A DNA stretch of 64,000 bases from Oegoconia quadripuncta (GCA_949316235.1 OX438757.1:14998657-15062656); one strand, 5' to 3'. Shown: positions 25,132 to 37,140, numbered from the stretch's first letter. The notes: generated from the letters alone by a model not told the origin. A program made the numbers and translations.

Positions 25132-25418
25132 CCAATGAAAATTATCCAAGATGGATTGGCAGAGGCGGTCCAGTAGCATGGCCCCCGAGGTCACCAGACT
25201 TGACGCCTCTTGATTATTATTTCTGGGGCTACATGAAGCAAAAAGTTTATGCTGTGCCAATAATTTCAAGAGACCAGCTGAAACAGAGAATCGATGCTGC
25301 TGCCGCAGAAATAGCGCAGAATCATGCAGAAATAAGGCGAACTACACTAAGGATGTCATTTAGGGCCCTGGCCTGCATAACCGCTGACGGCGGTCATTTT
25401 GAAAACATAATTAATTAA
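25101..25418 (+). pseudogene. Mariner-like transposase C-terminal remnant
   Basis: The open frame of 105 codons starts and stops inside the inverted arms, so only the middle is transposase. That part reads RGGPVAWPPRSPDLTPLDYY then FWGYMKQKVYA, the conserved block around the third catalytic acidic residue (Asp of TPLDYYFWG) of Tc1/mariner enzymes, followed by a Lys/Arg-rich helix. The N-terminal DNA-binding domain and the first two catalytic Asp are missing. Close to families in which the block WPPRSPDLTPLD is usual; subclass not assigned. Confidence 0.85.
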
Positions 25419-26081
25419 TTACCTGATTTTTCTTAATAAACAACCATTTTAACAAATTAAGTATCTTTTATTTATTATTAAACTATCATGTTAAAATCAA
25501 AATGATTCATTGTAATAACAAAACACTTAAATGTGCAAATAAACTGCTTAAAACATTACTTTCATTTTTTTAAACTTATCTCTATCTAGTTACTGGAGCA
25601 TAAAAGGTCAATTTCAATGTCTCGTACGTTCACATTTATTTGAAATAACTAAAAACATTGTTCGAGGATATTTTAGAGAATATCATGTAGTATCATAATA
25701 ATTAAAAAAAAACATGATGTTATAGGGACATTTTTCGTTTTTTTATTTTTAAACTTAAAGAAATACAGTTTTGTTGGTCGAATTTTAAGTTTATTTCTTT
25801 TTTAATAAATTATTTATTTGTTTTGGGATAATTTTCATAACTTAATTTGATGAATAATAATAACAGCACTGAATTAAAAAAAAAGAATTGGGAAAGACGT
25901 AAAAACAAAGAAATTATGACTAAAATAGTGCAGAAGGTCAGAGATGTCTATTAAAAAAAAAGAATTAACAATTTTTAAAAAACAAAAGCAGTTAGGTCTC
26001 TAAATTTAAATGATTTATCGATAATTTTGTATAAATTTTCAAACTACGCCCGCTGGTCACTTCTCTCCGGGACACATTGTA
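25367..26081 (-). repeat. Right inverted arm of the foldback mariner
   Basis: Reverse complement of the left arm; ends CTTCTCTCCGGGACACATTG then TA and the duplicated TA. Confidence 0.9.
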
Positions 26082-26286
26082 TAATTTTAATTGCATGTAT
26101 GGAGTGGAGGAGATCATCTATTTGCGTCGTTTGGCGTGGAAATGCTTGGGCAGTACCTACTCTTTTAGAGAGAGAGAGAACGAATTCAGTTAATGATTTC
26201 AGTAGTAATAATTTCACAGATTAATATATCAGTACGTAAGTAATGTTAAGTCTATCTTGGAATATTATTGTTCCCACATTATATTC

Positions 26287-26405
26287 TATCTATATACCAA
26301 ATTTCATCCAAATCCGTTCATCCGTTTCGCTGTGATTAACACACAAACAACTAACAAATGAACAAACAAACATCCAAACTTTCGCATTTATAATATTAGT
26401 TAGAA
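26287..26405 (-). repeat. Dispersed repeat, family G
   Basis: CCAAATTTCATCCAAATCCG, TCATCCGTTTCGCTGTGATT and TTTCGCATTTATAATATTAG. Confidence 0.55.
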
Positions 26406-26714
26406 GTTAGATACAAGAACATTCGTTTCAGTCGTAGTAATGTCACAGATTAATAATTAGTAGGTAGGTACGTAGGTACTATAAGTAATATTGATGTCGA
26501 TTCGGTTGCACACGAACTAAACTAAAACCAGATTTAGACTGGTACTGTCACGTTATATTGTTCCAGAGAGAAAAATACAGACCTACTTTAAAATTAGTTT
26601 AAGTTTAGTTTGCGCACAACCGAATCGACACCATTAACTCTATCTTTTTTTTATAAATAAATAATCTTGGAATATTATTGTTCCCACATTATAGGTAAGC
26701 AACTAGGGGACAAA

Positions 26715-26749
26715 GGCTATATAATATAACTACTTTATATTATATAGCC
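26715..26749. repeat. Snapback hairpin
   Basis: 14 bp arms GGCTATATAATATA/TATATTATATAGCC, 7-base loop. Confidence 0.7.
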
Positions 26750-27069
26750 TATGTCTGACATTCACCGCCCGTGAATTTCGTTCGATGCATCCCAATGGCC
26801 ATCGTTTTCCGTCACCACTTTCCATGACGACGTGCTCTGAGTACCATCCGATAGGTACAATATTACAACACTTTCTTTTGTATTTTACGTTCAGATTTTT
26901 AACTTGAGTCGATTGCTTCTGTTTGTGTATGCTTTCCATGTTGATGTCATTGATATTATTTGTTGGTACCTCTTTCTTTGTTTTCTATGCACCTTATGTT
27001 TTTATTCATAATTCATTAGTTAAATCAAACTTCAAACATTTATGCAGAAGCTTGCTTGAAGCAGTAAAA

Positions 27070-27165
27070 AAATTCTACGTTCTACTCTTACCACTTTCTG
27101 CAATTCTATTTTCTTTTATGTTGTGCAATGAAGTATATTTGTGTTGTATTTTGTATTGTAATTCT
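27070..27165 (+). mobile_element. LINE 3' end with TATTG-type tail
   Basis: TTCTACTCTTACCACTTTCT, TTCTTTTATGTTGTGCAATG and TTGTGTTGTATTTTGTATTG, a diverged copy of the ends at 34758 and 43011. Confidence 0.5.
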
Positions 27166-27199
27166 TGGCCCGATTTGCGTGTATTTTTTATATATATTA

Positions 27200-27295
27200 A
27201 AGAATGAGGTGACAGGTTTATTACCAAACTTTAATGAAAATTTGTTAAACCGTTTCAAAGATATTTAGCTTTCAACACAGTTGCTTTGGTTTATC
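27200..27295 (-). repeat. Dispersed repeat, family H
   Basis: TTGTTAAACCGTTTCAAAGA and TATTTAGCTTTCAACACAG; reversed relative of 44575-44890 and 57875-58020. Confidence 0.5.
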
Positions 27296-27658
27296 TGTAT
27301 GATATTATACTTTGCTGTCTCGGGGGTTTTATAAATTATTATTATCACGACATTACCTACCTACAAGCACCATAGGCAATCCGGCCGCCACACTCTACCC
27401 ATTGTAACTCCCATGAGCTAGGATCAACAGTGCGGTACTCTGCACGGCGCCTATTCAAGGAAGACGGTCCTCTACGTGAGTCTGTCACTACCTTGGACCC
27501 CAGACTAATTAAAGAAATAAATAGGTTACGCTAGTAGGAAAAATCTAAGTATTGCCAACAATAGGAGGAAGGTCGAGTGAAGTTATGCTCCCATTTGTCG
27601 AGGGGGAAGTGGGAAACTTCTTTTCCTACTTACACGCCCTAATTCTTTCGTTAATAGT

Positions 27659-27988
27659 TTTTTTTTTATGCTCAACTTGTTGGTACTTGACCTCAATCAC
27701 ATCTGATGTTAGGTGAAGATGAGGTCGAAGGTGGTAGCGTACTGACCCGCAAACCCCAACACATTTGGACGACTGGCAATCTTAGCTCTGACAACCAGAA
27801 CACAACAATGCTATTAATATTGCTGCTTGGCGGCAGATTTAGATAAGATGGTGGTAGCTAGCCAGGCGGATATTTAAAATGCCCTACCACCAACCAAACC
27901 GAGTACTTAAACATGTACCCCGCTGGGGATCGAACCCGCGACCTCCGAATCGTAAACCCAATGTTGTTTACATTGAGCCACGGAGGCG
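27659..27988 (-). mobile_element. SINE family D, full length
   Basis: T-run to head GAGCCACGGAGGCGG with B-box GGATCGAACCCGCG. Confidence 0.85.
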
Positions 27989-28570
27989 GGTAAAAGTCTG
28001 GAGTCTGGGGGCCAAGATAGTGATATACACACGTAGGGTACCGTCTATCTTAAGTAGGCGCCGTGCAGAGTACTACTGTTGATCCCAGCTTACACGAATT
28101 GCAGGGGGAGGAGTGTGGAAGCAGTATTGTCTTCTCTCAAAGGAGTATGAGTATTTGGTTACAACAGTGACCACTTACAGCGATCTAAATCACTAGGTCA
28201 AAATGTCAATTAAAAACTATTGAACAATACTGGCATTTCTTACGGTATTTATGGCAACTATTGTTTTGCGTAACAGCAATAACAAACGGGTTCCTTATAG
28301 TTATGAATTCTTAGCTCACAAGCCATAAAACTGAAGTGCTAACGATCCTCTGCGTAGATTACAAAACATTGTCTACTGATAATATAGCCCTGCTTTAGAG
28401 AAAGTCAATTAGTGGCCGAAAAAGGAGCGCTACGGTCATTTAGTCGATTAGCATCTGTTTAGATGCGTAGCATGTGCGACGACCATGTCAAAGGGTTGTG
28501 TAAACACCCGGCCTGGCATTTGTTTCAATAGTTGTTCGTGTTTTCTTTTAAAAATTAAAATAACATTCCT

Positions 28571-29052
28571 GTTTGGTGTAGTGGTTAGAAACTCTGACTG
28601 CTATACCAAAAGGTCGCGGGTTCGTATGCCGGTAGAGGCATATGTTAGTAAGATAAAATAATAATAATAAAATAATATTTCGGACACTTACACCAATCAT
28701 CTAGTCCCAAACTAAGCAAAGCTTGTGCTATGGATACTAGATAACGGATAAATATACATAAATATTTATAATAAACATCCAAGACTCGGGAATAAATGTT
28801 CGTATTCATCATACAAACATTTACCCCTCGCGGGATTCGAACCCGCAACCGTTGGTTTCGCTGATAGGGTGACTATCCACTACACCAATCGGTCGTCAAA
28901 AAGATGAATACAAACATGTGTTCATGAGTTATGGTTGTTTTTTATATATGTATGTACATATTTATTTACCAAATCAACCATCTGGTATCCATAATACAAG
29001 CCTAGTTGCTTAGTGTGGAACTAGATGGCGTTGTGTATGTGCAAAGATATTT
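28571..29052 (+). mobile_element. SINE family B split by family A
   Basis: Head GTTTGGTGTAGTGGTTAGAA to GAGGCATATGTTAGTA at 28640; resumes at 28901 with AAAGATGAATACAAACATG through ACTAGATGGCGTTG. Confidence 0.8.
28641..28900 (-). mobile_element. SINE family A, nested
   Basis: AATAATATTTCGGACACTTA to CACTACACCAATCGGTCGTC; AAGA/AAAGA at both sides may be the target duplication. Confidence 0.8.
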
Positions 29053-29059
29053 ATTTATT

Positions 29060-29726
29060 TATTCGGTTATTCTTGAGTTTCCATACTCGCAACTCAGAAA
29101 ATTCTACAAGTCCTAATTTTAATCAATCTAGCAATTTCAGACGTACCTAATGCTAATTAGCAATGTTTTTGAATTTAAAATGAAAAAAAACGAATGTTGA
29201 TGTGAAGTAATTTGTATACGAGAATGTCAGCTGTCACTCTTTTTGACAAGTCTGTCACACTGCGGTTCAATGTCTTCTAATTTCTGTTTGAACAACAAAG
29301 AATATGTGCGACTATAGAACTTCTTTTTTCTTTGGTAAATTTTCTCAAAATTTCAAAAAACCTAAATTTATATACATACATAGACTAGAATTTTATAATT
29401 GTGATCAAGATCACAATTATAATGCTTTCAAGAAAGCAAACGATCGATACTTGAGCGGTAGTTCGAACGACACGATGTAGGTAAGTTGGTCTGTGATGTA
29501 GGTATTAGGTAAACATATCTCGTCTCTAATATGCAATTAGAAAGCAAGACAACACTATAATAATAGAGCTTTTACTATATTATTATCGGCTCGCAAAGAT
29601 ACCTACCTACATTCAAAAAGTACTACCTATGACACTTTAACTGACAGTCCTGTTCCAATGTTACAGATGTGATAAGTTTTGTGAATGACTGCTACAAATA
29701 GCTAAAAGTTGCATGGAATAAGTTAT
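29060..29726. other. No gene seen
   Basis: Non-coding; contains the hairpin at 29393. Confidence 0.4.
29393..29422. repeat. Snapback hairpin, 2-base loop
   Basis: 14 bp perfect arms TTATAATTGTGATC/GATCACAATTATAA. Confidence 0.85.
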
Positions 29727-30265
29727 ACCGCATTTACACATTCGAAGGTTCGTCGTCCAGTGTTCTAGTCGTTCGTGGAACTATTCGACGAAAAGTTTAC
29801 GTCGCGTGCTTCACACGAATTAAGTATTTTTCAGATTTCGCGAATTATTCGCTTGTGGTTGGATGGTTCACTCGCATTCTGGATGACCACGACGAAGCAC
29901 GCTGCAGTTAATAAATATTCATCAGCCCAGGTGTAACGACAGTCTGACGAACTCCAAGATGCGCTCAATGCTCTAAATCATTTTTTTTGCAGATTTGCGC
30001 GGTTTCTATCGACTGAGTGACGCAGAAGTGTAAACACAGAGTTTGCATTGATAGACAAGGGTTTATTTGCATCTATATTCACACACATTAATCTTACCAC
30101 GTCAAAGATTAAACTAAAACAATAAAACACAGTACAGAAACATCAAATATTATGTGTGTGTTGTTACAAAAAGGCTACAGCTTGATGTATTGATTTCCCC
30201 ATGACGTTTATATTGCTCTTCGTCTTGCCATGAGCTTCGTTATTCGCGCGAATGTGAAAATGCGG
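29727..30265. mobile_element. Possible MITE with short inverted ends
   Basis: ACCGCATTTACACATTCG at the left and CGAATGTGAAAATGCGGT at the right pair with one gap and one change. Interior is CG-richer than its flanks and non-coding. No clear target duplication. Confidence 0.45.
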
Positions 30266-30269
30266 TTTT

Positions 30270-31010
30270 AACGCGGAATTATGAATTTACAATACAATAC
30301 AATACAATTTACAATTTACCTTAGATTTAAAAAGTGGTTTAGTTTAACGGTCCCAAATATTTACTATGGGACTAATATTGAAATAGTTTGGTCTCCCCCA
30401 TGCAAAATGGCACATCTGACAGGTATATATTTATGATTGAGCAAATTCAGAGTTGGCCGGGCAAAAAAGCAGTATTTTTGTATGTGTTTCTATAATATAC
30501 AAAATAAACGTTTTATGTTACCTATGATTTAAATAAGATCTCACAAAAAATTGCTAAATAATTTCGAAAATAAATGACTACCTATCAACATTTTTAAAAC
30601 TGACTAGCAAAATTGAATTTCAAACGCATCCGAAACCAAAAAATCGATAGCATGCCCAAAAAAATATTTAATTGTTGACTACAATTTCGATATTTAAACT
30701 TTCTAGATGGTCAATGAAGTTTTGTAAACATTACAAGAGCGACCTGTGCAAATGAATCTTTAATTGTTGTGTTTGAATATAATGAATGATTCAATATACT
30801 TAGATTACGTGGACGATCGAAGAATTACGAACTTTCTTATGTCATTGGTGTGATATAACAACAACATATCTAATCAAGTGGCACTGATTGGTTCCTTATT
30901 AGAAAAAAAGAAATGCTGCATACGATTTTAGCAGTTTCGCGTGACAGAGCTGTTATTGGTGTAAGGATTTTATAATATCCATGTTACTGAATATCATTAT
31001 TATTATAAAA
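30270..31010. other. No gene seen
   Basis: AT-rich and non-coding apart from an ACAATACAATACAAT tract near 30290. Confidence 0.4.
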
Positions 31011-31015
31011 CTAGC

Positions 31016-31400
31016 TTACCGCCCGCGGCTTTGCCTCCGTGGAATATCTTTATCGCGGAAATTTGTTTAACTACTCACTTTATGGGTATAAAAAAAATTC
31101 TATGTAAAACATAGGAACAGGGTATGTTCTACTTATGGGCCAAATTTCATCAAAATCCGTTCATCCGTTTTGCCGTGATTGAGCAACAAACAAACATTCA
31201 AACTTTCGCATTGTCACGCGAACAAATCTTTTCCGCGCTTTTCTTAGTACTTAAAGCAGCGCCATCTCTTAAAATCTTCGAGAACTAATAGGACTGCTGA
31301 GAATAAATGGCCAAAACTGAAACAACGCATAACCAAATTTTTTAGTCTATGTTCACAACCTATAAACTTGCAAGAAAAAATTACAAAAATAATATAATAA
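31016..31400 (-). repeat. Family G repeat joined to family I repeat
   Basis: CTTACCGCCCGCGGCTTTGC to CAAACTTTCGCATT is family G; at 31215 it breaks into GTCACGCGAACAAATCTTTT, the start of family I. The missing TATAATATTAG end suggests insertion at that point. Strand shown is for family G. Confidence 0.5.
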
Positions 31401-31640
31401 TAATCTTTTTATTGAAATACTTAAGTAATAAAATTCAAATTACAAAGAGTAACTTACCTACATAGGTATGTAAACAGTGGTGCCTGAACTAAGTATTCCT
31501 GTGTTTCAGGCGGAAAAGAGCATAATTTAATATTTTAAAATTAAAAATAACCACTAACAGCATATTATGTGATATAAATCTGCAGTTTCACGTACTTAAA
31601 TAACTTAGGATGTAAACACTAATACAATTTTATATAAATT

Positions 31641-31841
31641 TTATTTCAATTCAAGTAATAACTTCTCTGTATCTTCGTAGGACATACTTTGTAGGGCTTC
31701 TTGGAGAATTTTCTTACGTTTATAATAGCTAAGGGAGAACATGCTTAATTTTGCATTTGACCTATTGTAGAGAAAAGGACCTAGGAACACAAAATCTGGA
31801 CGAGAAACCTTAATAAAAAATTGATTAAATTGAAATGTCAA
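31641..31841 (-). mobile_element. Possible LINE C-terminal fragment
   Basis: Encodes RPDFVFLGPFLYN, LSYYKRKKILQEALQS and YEDTEKLLLELK, then stop. The FLGPxxYN block resembles the closing segment of some non-LTR ORFs. Confidence 0.4.
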
Positions 31842-32050
31842 TTATTAACCGATTTGGATGATAATTTTTTGGTTTATTAGAGTTTTCGCCAGAGTCATAT
31901 ATAAATTGGATTAAGATTTGATGATGCACTCCGGAGATAGAGAATGGAACCATAAGATGTCGGTTGTTTTTGTAAATTTTCAAGCTGTTCAATTATTGTT
32001 TCAAAGTACCTACCTACTGCTTAATTGAGTAAAAGCACCCCAAAAGCCAT

Positions 32051-32175
32051 TTATATTTTCACTAAATTGAAGATATCATCGGGTAAATGATTGTAAAATT
32101 TAATACCGGATAAGTTTTTTAACCGTAAGGACAAAAATAGGCCATTAGGTAAGTAAAATAGAAAGTATTGGCATA
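32051..32175 (-). mobile_element. Possible LINE C-terminal fragment
   Basis: Encodes LSLRLKNLSGIKFYNHLP and DDIFNLVKI. The pattern xKxYNHLPxDI is frequent near the end of non-LTR reverse-transcriptase ORFs. Confidence 0.4.
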
Positions 32176-32196
32176 AGTAGTTTTTTATTTTGTGTC

Positions 32197-32450
32197 GACC
32201 GATTAGAGTAGTGGATAGTGACCCTGTTAACGAAACCAACGCTTGCGGGTTCGAATCTCGCGACGGGTAAATGTTTGTGTGATGAATATGAACATTTATT
32301 CCTGAGTCATGGATGATTATATAAATATTTATGTATGTTTATACGTTATCTATATAGTATCAATAATACTAGCTTTGCTTATTTCGGACACTTACACCAA
32401 TGGTCTAGATTGGTGTAAGTGTCCGAAATATTTATTATTATTTATTATTT
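32197..32450 (+). mobile_element. SINE family A with a snapback 3' end
   Basis: Head GTCGACCGATTAGAGTAGTG and B-box GCGGGTTCGAATCTCGCG, body to GCTTTGCTT. The last part is inverted upon itself. Confidence 0.8.
32381..32429. repeat. Snapback inside SINE 3' end
   Basis: 20 bp perfect arms, ATTTCGGACACTTACACCAA at 32381-32400 and its complement at 32410-32429; loop of 9 bases. The right arm is the normal family A 3' end. Confidence 0.9.
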
Positions 32451-32461
32451 TGTAAAACCTA

Positions 32462-33380
32462 AACCGCCAAATAAACTGTGGTGTCATTTGACGGTCACAT
32501 TTGTAGCCTATTCCACATAATTTTACATCATTAAATTAAATACATTAAAAAAGCTTGGAGAAAATATGACTTCCAAATATATTTGCGTGATAGCAACCCT
32601 GAGTCCCGCCAGTCGCATATCAGTTTCCGACTGGCGCGTGGGTCGATGATGGTTTAAAAAAAAAATAACTAAGTACCTATGCCAATAACTTCTATTTCAC
32701 TTGCCTAATACGCCCTATTTTTTTCCTTGCGGTAAAAAAAACTAATCCGGTATAGGTACCTATACATAGCATAACAATTTCTTGTTCTGTTATTTGCCAG
32801 AATGAGTTAGTCCGAAATTCGGTTATTCAATTCGCATACATTTTTCCGTTTTTTTTTTAAATTACAACTTTCAAATTATAGTCAGAAGTGTCAGTAGTTT
32901 TAATTATCTGAGTAGCGGTTTACGACTTGTCATTGACGTTACATCGCAAATAGCACGGATGCGCTGTTCGCTTCATTAGTTTTAATTGATTTACCCCACA
33001 ATAAGACACCATATCCTAAGTTAGATGCCACATAAGCATGATAGGTATTCTATACGAAGAATCCGGTTTACTTAAGCGGTTAAATAAATGAAGGTCGTCG
33101 CGTAGGGTGTAAATAAATCGCGATTATAAAAATACTTATGTTAGTCAGTTTATACTGACTTGCTCTGCAACAATGTAATGGGGGACCTGATGACCTACCG
33201 TCTAGTTTAGGCATCAGTTTCCCAGATTTTTTTTTAATTGTCTGTATTGTGTAGGTACTATATTAATTCTGCATGTGATTGTGTAGATTTACAAGGTTTA
33301 TTTATTGTAGGACCTTAAATGTGAAATTAGTTTGGTCAGAAGCACGTATAGAACCGATTCCGGCTATAAAAATATGCGGT
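32462..33380. other. No gene seen
   Basis: 32480-32720 resembles 16520-16770 (GTGTCATTTGACGGTCAC, CCGCCAGTCGCATATCAG, GTGAAATAGAAG-type ends), a shared repeat of unknown class. Confidence 0.4.
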
Positions 33381-33393
33381 TATTTTTCCTTAA

Positions 33394-33758
33394 CTAGCTT
33401 TCCGCCCGCGACTTCGTCCGCGTGGAAGATTATGACAGCTGATGCTTATAACTATAACACAAGTATTTTTAATGCTTAGCATGAGCATCAGCTGGGAACG
33501 TACTTTTAGAAATTCTAATTAATATTACAAAATTTTACCGGTTGTAAACTACTGAATTTACCTGTGGTTAAATAAATTATTCTGATTCTTATTTCATCAA
33601 AAACGGTTCAGCAAAAGAATTAGCCTATATGTTAATCCAGGTCCTTCTTTGTCTACCCACCAAATTTCATCCAAAACCGTATCGTATAGGCGTGAAGAGG
33701 TAACAAACATACATACAGACATACACACAAACTTTCACATTTATAATATTAGTTGGGA
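33394..33758 (-). repeat. Family G repeat with an inserted block
   Basis: CTTTCCGCCCGCGACTTCGT and CCGCGTGGAAGATTATGA to TTTCACATTTATAATATTAG. An inserted block (about 33431-33597) carries CAGCTGATGCT and AGCATCAGCTG-type inverted repeats and ends in AATAAATTATTCTGATTCT. Confidence 0.55.
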
Positions 33759-34429
33759 AGTTGGGATTATATGATAAGCACACTACCAGCGGAAACATAA
33801 TAATCGTTTATTTTTATTTTTTCTGGCCACATTGAATAAAAAATATATGATTTAATGGGGTGTATCGTGTATCGTCTCTTTGCTAAATTATACCTTCTTT
33901 ACTTGTTTACAATATATTATACTGTAATTTGTAAATTATGGTAAGAAAAATAAACGAATTTAAATTGAACTTAAATAGGTATAGGATTATTAAATAGGTG
34001 TAAGATCGAAGGAAAATTATTAGGTTTGCACAGCCCTGGTTAGTTTTTTTTATTTACTCGTAATTCTCATATATCCATTTCACTTTACACTTGACGAACG
34101 ATGTAGCTTCTGTTATGGACGGTACTATTACTATGTGGAACTGGTTATGCTTGATAACTAGATCAGTGTCGACAGGTGATCCTGCATCCGTCGCTTTGTA
34201 AGTGATCTATGTAGCTTAAGGCATATAAACACATGTACAGTCTACATCATGATGATGTACGCGTATATAGGGAGGTTAACTCCCTGATAGGTGCCACACA
34301 TTTTGTATTCGCTATCTTGCTCAAAACCCCTTGACAATAGCGAAGTATCATTTTCAGGCAAAGGTAGATTGGTCTTTCAGCTACAAAAGCGTTATAGTAA
34401 TCATTTCAAGAACATATGAATTTTACAGT

Positions 34430-35030
34430 TATGAAAATTCTCACAGACCTCCGAAAATTGAGGGATATGTGCCCAGTAAAGACCTTCGAGTAAATACGGC
34501 TCGGAGGATATATGCCTTACATTGAAATACGTGTAAATTTAAGGTATCTAACAATAGAATAATATGTTTGCATACCATTAGATATCCTATCCGAGTATTG
34601 TAAGTATAAACACTTCAACCCTTACAAGTGCGGAGGATAGATGCCCCATCCCCTGATAAGGCATCTATCCTCCACGCCAATTTTGAGTAGGGCATTTATC
34701 CGCAACAGTAATGAAAAGTTAAATGTAAAATTTTAAAACTGATTAGTAGATAATAGTAAGGTCGCCAAATTGTACATTCTATTCTTACCACTTTTCTGAA
34801 ACTGTATTTTCTTATCTGTTGTGCAATAAAGTGTATTTGTATTGTATTGTATTGTATTGTATTGTAGATACCTATATTTAACTAAAAATGAAAAATAGAG
34901 GAAGGTAAGTATACTATAAATAATAAATACATACATACATATGCTCACGCCTGTTTTCCGTTGAGGTAGGCAGAGACCTGCCCCTGGGCATCTATCCTTT
35001 TTGTGGAGGATAGATGCCTCGGGGCATCTC
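34430..35030. repeat. Cluster of GGATAGATGCC motifs in both orientations
   Basis: GAGGATATATGCC at 34504, GGAGGATAGATGCC at 34632, GGCATCTATCCTCC at 34660, GGGCATTTATCC at 34692, GGCATCTATCCT at 34987 and AGGATAGATGCC at 35007, with GAGGGATATGTGCCC near 34460. Two pairs form hairpins (34632-34673 and 34987-35018). Function unknown. Confidence 0.75.
34758..34866 (+). mobile_element. LINE 3' end with (TATTG)n tail
   Basis: GGTCGCCAAATTGTACATTC, TTGTGCAATAAAGTGTATTT and six TATTG-type units. Confidence 0.6.
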
Positions 35031-36830
35031 GTAGCGCTTCGTAATAATAAATAGGTGGTTAGATCGGGATTTGGTTAATTAGGTACTTGGAGTTTCGGAG
35101 CAATTCGGAAAAAGTTTCGAAATTATTTTGGACATATGTTTAAGACACGTTACATATAGGTAATAAATACTACCTACCTACTATCTTCCGTTTAGCCCCC
35201 TAAAATTGATACCTAACGCAATTCGAAATTTGAAAAACAAAAACCATTTCGTCCGTAATAATTGGAAGTCAATAAAATTGTTTGAGGTCACTGGTGATCT
35301 CGAAATTGAGATGTGACTTGATGTCAAACTAGAAATAGGTACTATTTTTGTAAAAAAATTACATCAACATAAACATCAATTATTTATGTTATTATTTATA
35401 TTATCTAAAATAATTTTCAAATGTTGTGTACACTATTTTCTGCCCAATCTCTAAGGTTTGCTGGTAGAAAACTCTATCGGAGTTCAGGTCGCCTTTGTAC
35501 ATTTTAGATACAATGCATATTTCTGTAACAATGTTGTGTATAATAAAAATATTAAGATATCAATCTTACATCAGCCCCCTTAGTCAAATATCAAACGTTT
35601 CCACATCTATAACGGTTTAACTCTCGCAGCGGATTGGCTGTCAACTCTTCGCGATTCATAGGCATCCAATCAGCGGGCGAGAAATGAAGCGTGAATTTAC
35701 CATACATTTGGCACTCAAGGATGCACTTTTCCGATCATAGTTGCAAAAATAATAATAACAGACAGAAGCAATAAATATGTATAATGAAAGTGAAACACAT
35801 GAACTCTCTTTTTGCTCCGCACTAGTTAAATAAGAAATAGCGGTCAATACGGAGGTTAATTTTTTTATCATCACAATAATGAGATATGCAAACAATGCGT
35901 GAAATCAGTGCCTCAGTACAGTCCACAGAATAATAAAAGTGAAACTGGGTAATCGATCACGTTTTGCTTTCTATTTCTTTTTGTGTACAAAAAAAGACTA
36001 TAAAATCATCTATAGGTAAGTTATTGATTTTTTCTTCAGATTATTGAATCATGTTTTTTGTTTAAGAGGAATGACGCCGTAGATTTATTTAGTATCAGAT
36101 CAGTTATGTGGTGTTCAATAGAAAATGTGTAAGCAAAGCAATAGTCATGGCAAGACAATCAGTGATATAATTTGTGATATCTTATACAAATATCTCACAT
36201 TTAGAAGAGATCACTATTTATTACTCACACACTTTTTATGACACTTTGTATCACAGAATGTAATGATATGTATCACCAAGCATTGATATTTAAAAGGGAT
36301 CCCTATTTATTTCCTCTAAGACTATCACCATAAGCTAGTCCTACTTATTCTACATAGAATATAGGGAAACGCTAAAATATACTCGAATTCTATTTATGTC
36401 AGATCATTTCAGAATTTGTTGTAATCGCTAATTACCCTGAACGCAACCACTCGCCGTGTTGCACTCATGCAACCAATAGATGTCGCTCCCTGGTAGATTG
36501 CTTTTTTGAACCGCGCTATCGTTGTGGGCAGTGAGGATAGTGAAGATACAATCTAAATTCTTCGTTGGGTGCAGTCTGCGTGCCGGAGCAACGTGTTAAG
36601 GACAACGTGTAAGATCCCAATTTTTGCAAATGCAGCTTCTGAGCTGTGTTATTAGGTATATCGGATCGGAAGATTGGAGTAACTAAGTAAATTTTCCTTT
36701 AAAGATAAAATCGTTCGTATTTATTGCGCTAAAGATCAGAGTTAAACCAGCTCTTTATGCGACTTACGTTATATAAAGGGAATTGCAGCATTGGCGTTAG
36801 ATAGTCCAATACATTGATTTATATGCTATG
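35030..36830. other. No gene seen
   Basis: AT-rich; no recognisable coding block. Confidence 0.4.
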
Positions 36831-36835
36831 GATAT

Positions 36836-36900
36836 GATCGCGCTAACAAATATTTTTCACAATTTTCTTAATAAATACTAGATATACTATACTAGACGGG
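36836..36900 (+). repeat. Family I repeat fragment
   Basis: GATCGCGCTAACAAATATTT and TTCTTAATAAATAC resemble the start of family I at 16040. Confidence 0.35.
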
Positions 36901-37096
36901 AGGCCTGTATTGTAGAGATCAGCGTTCATCTATATAGTATTAAATAGGAGTGGATAGGGTTATGAGCGGACGACTACTTATAATTATGCGTTATACAATG
37001 GGACTTTTTGCAGTATAGGTACATATAATAGTAAGTAGTGATATGTCTAGGTAAACATTAAAGTTTAGTACATAAGTATGAGTTGATATGGCTTTG

Positions 37097-37140
37097 TTTT
37101 ATGTGTATGTGTGCGGTGTGTGTGGTGTGTGTATATGTGT
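37097..37140 (+). repeat. GT-rich microsatellite
   Basis: Imperfect (GT)n with GTGTGTGGTGTGTG. Confidence 0.7.

Larger units (their letters stand above)
24416..26081. mobile_element. Mariner-like foldback element, 1,666 bp
   Basis: Both ends read TACAATGTGTCCCGGAGAGA and are flanked by TA, as in Tc1/mariner. The arms (about 24416-25131 and 25367-26081) are roughly 715 bp each and nearly identical: I saw only scattered differences, e.g. AATTACAATG against AATTTCAATG. Only about 235 bp in the centre is unique and encodes the C-terminal remnant of a transposase. The usual inverted ends of this superfamily are tens of bases, so this is an unusual foldback. Probably non-autonomous. Confidence 0.9.

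Noticed and set aside
25101..25418. Intact small transposase gene starting at the ATG at 25101
   Set aside because: That ATG and the stop lie in the inverted arms; the protein lacks the DNA-binding domain and two catalytic acids.
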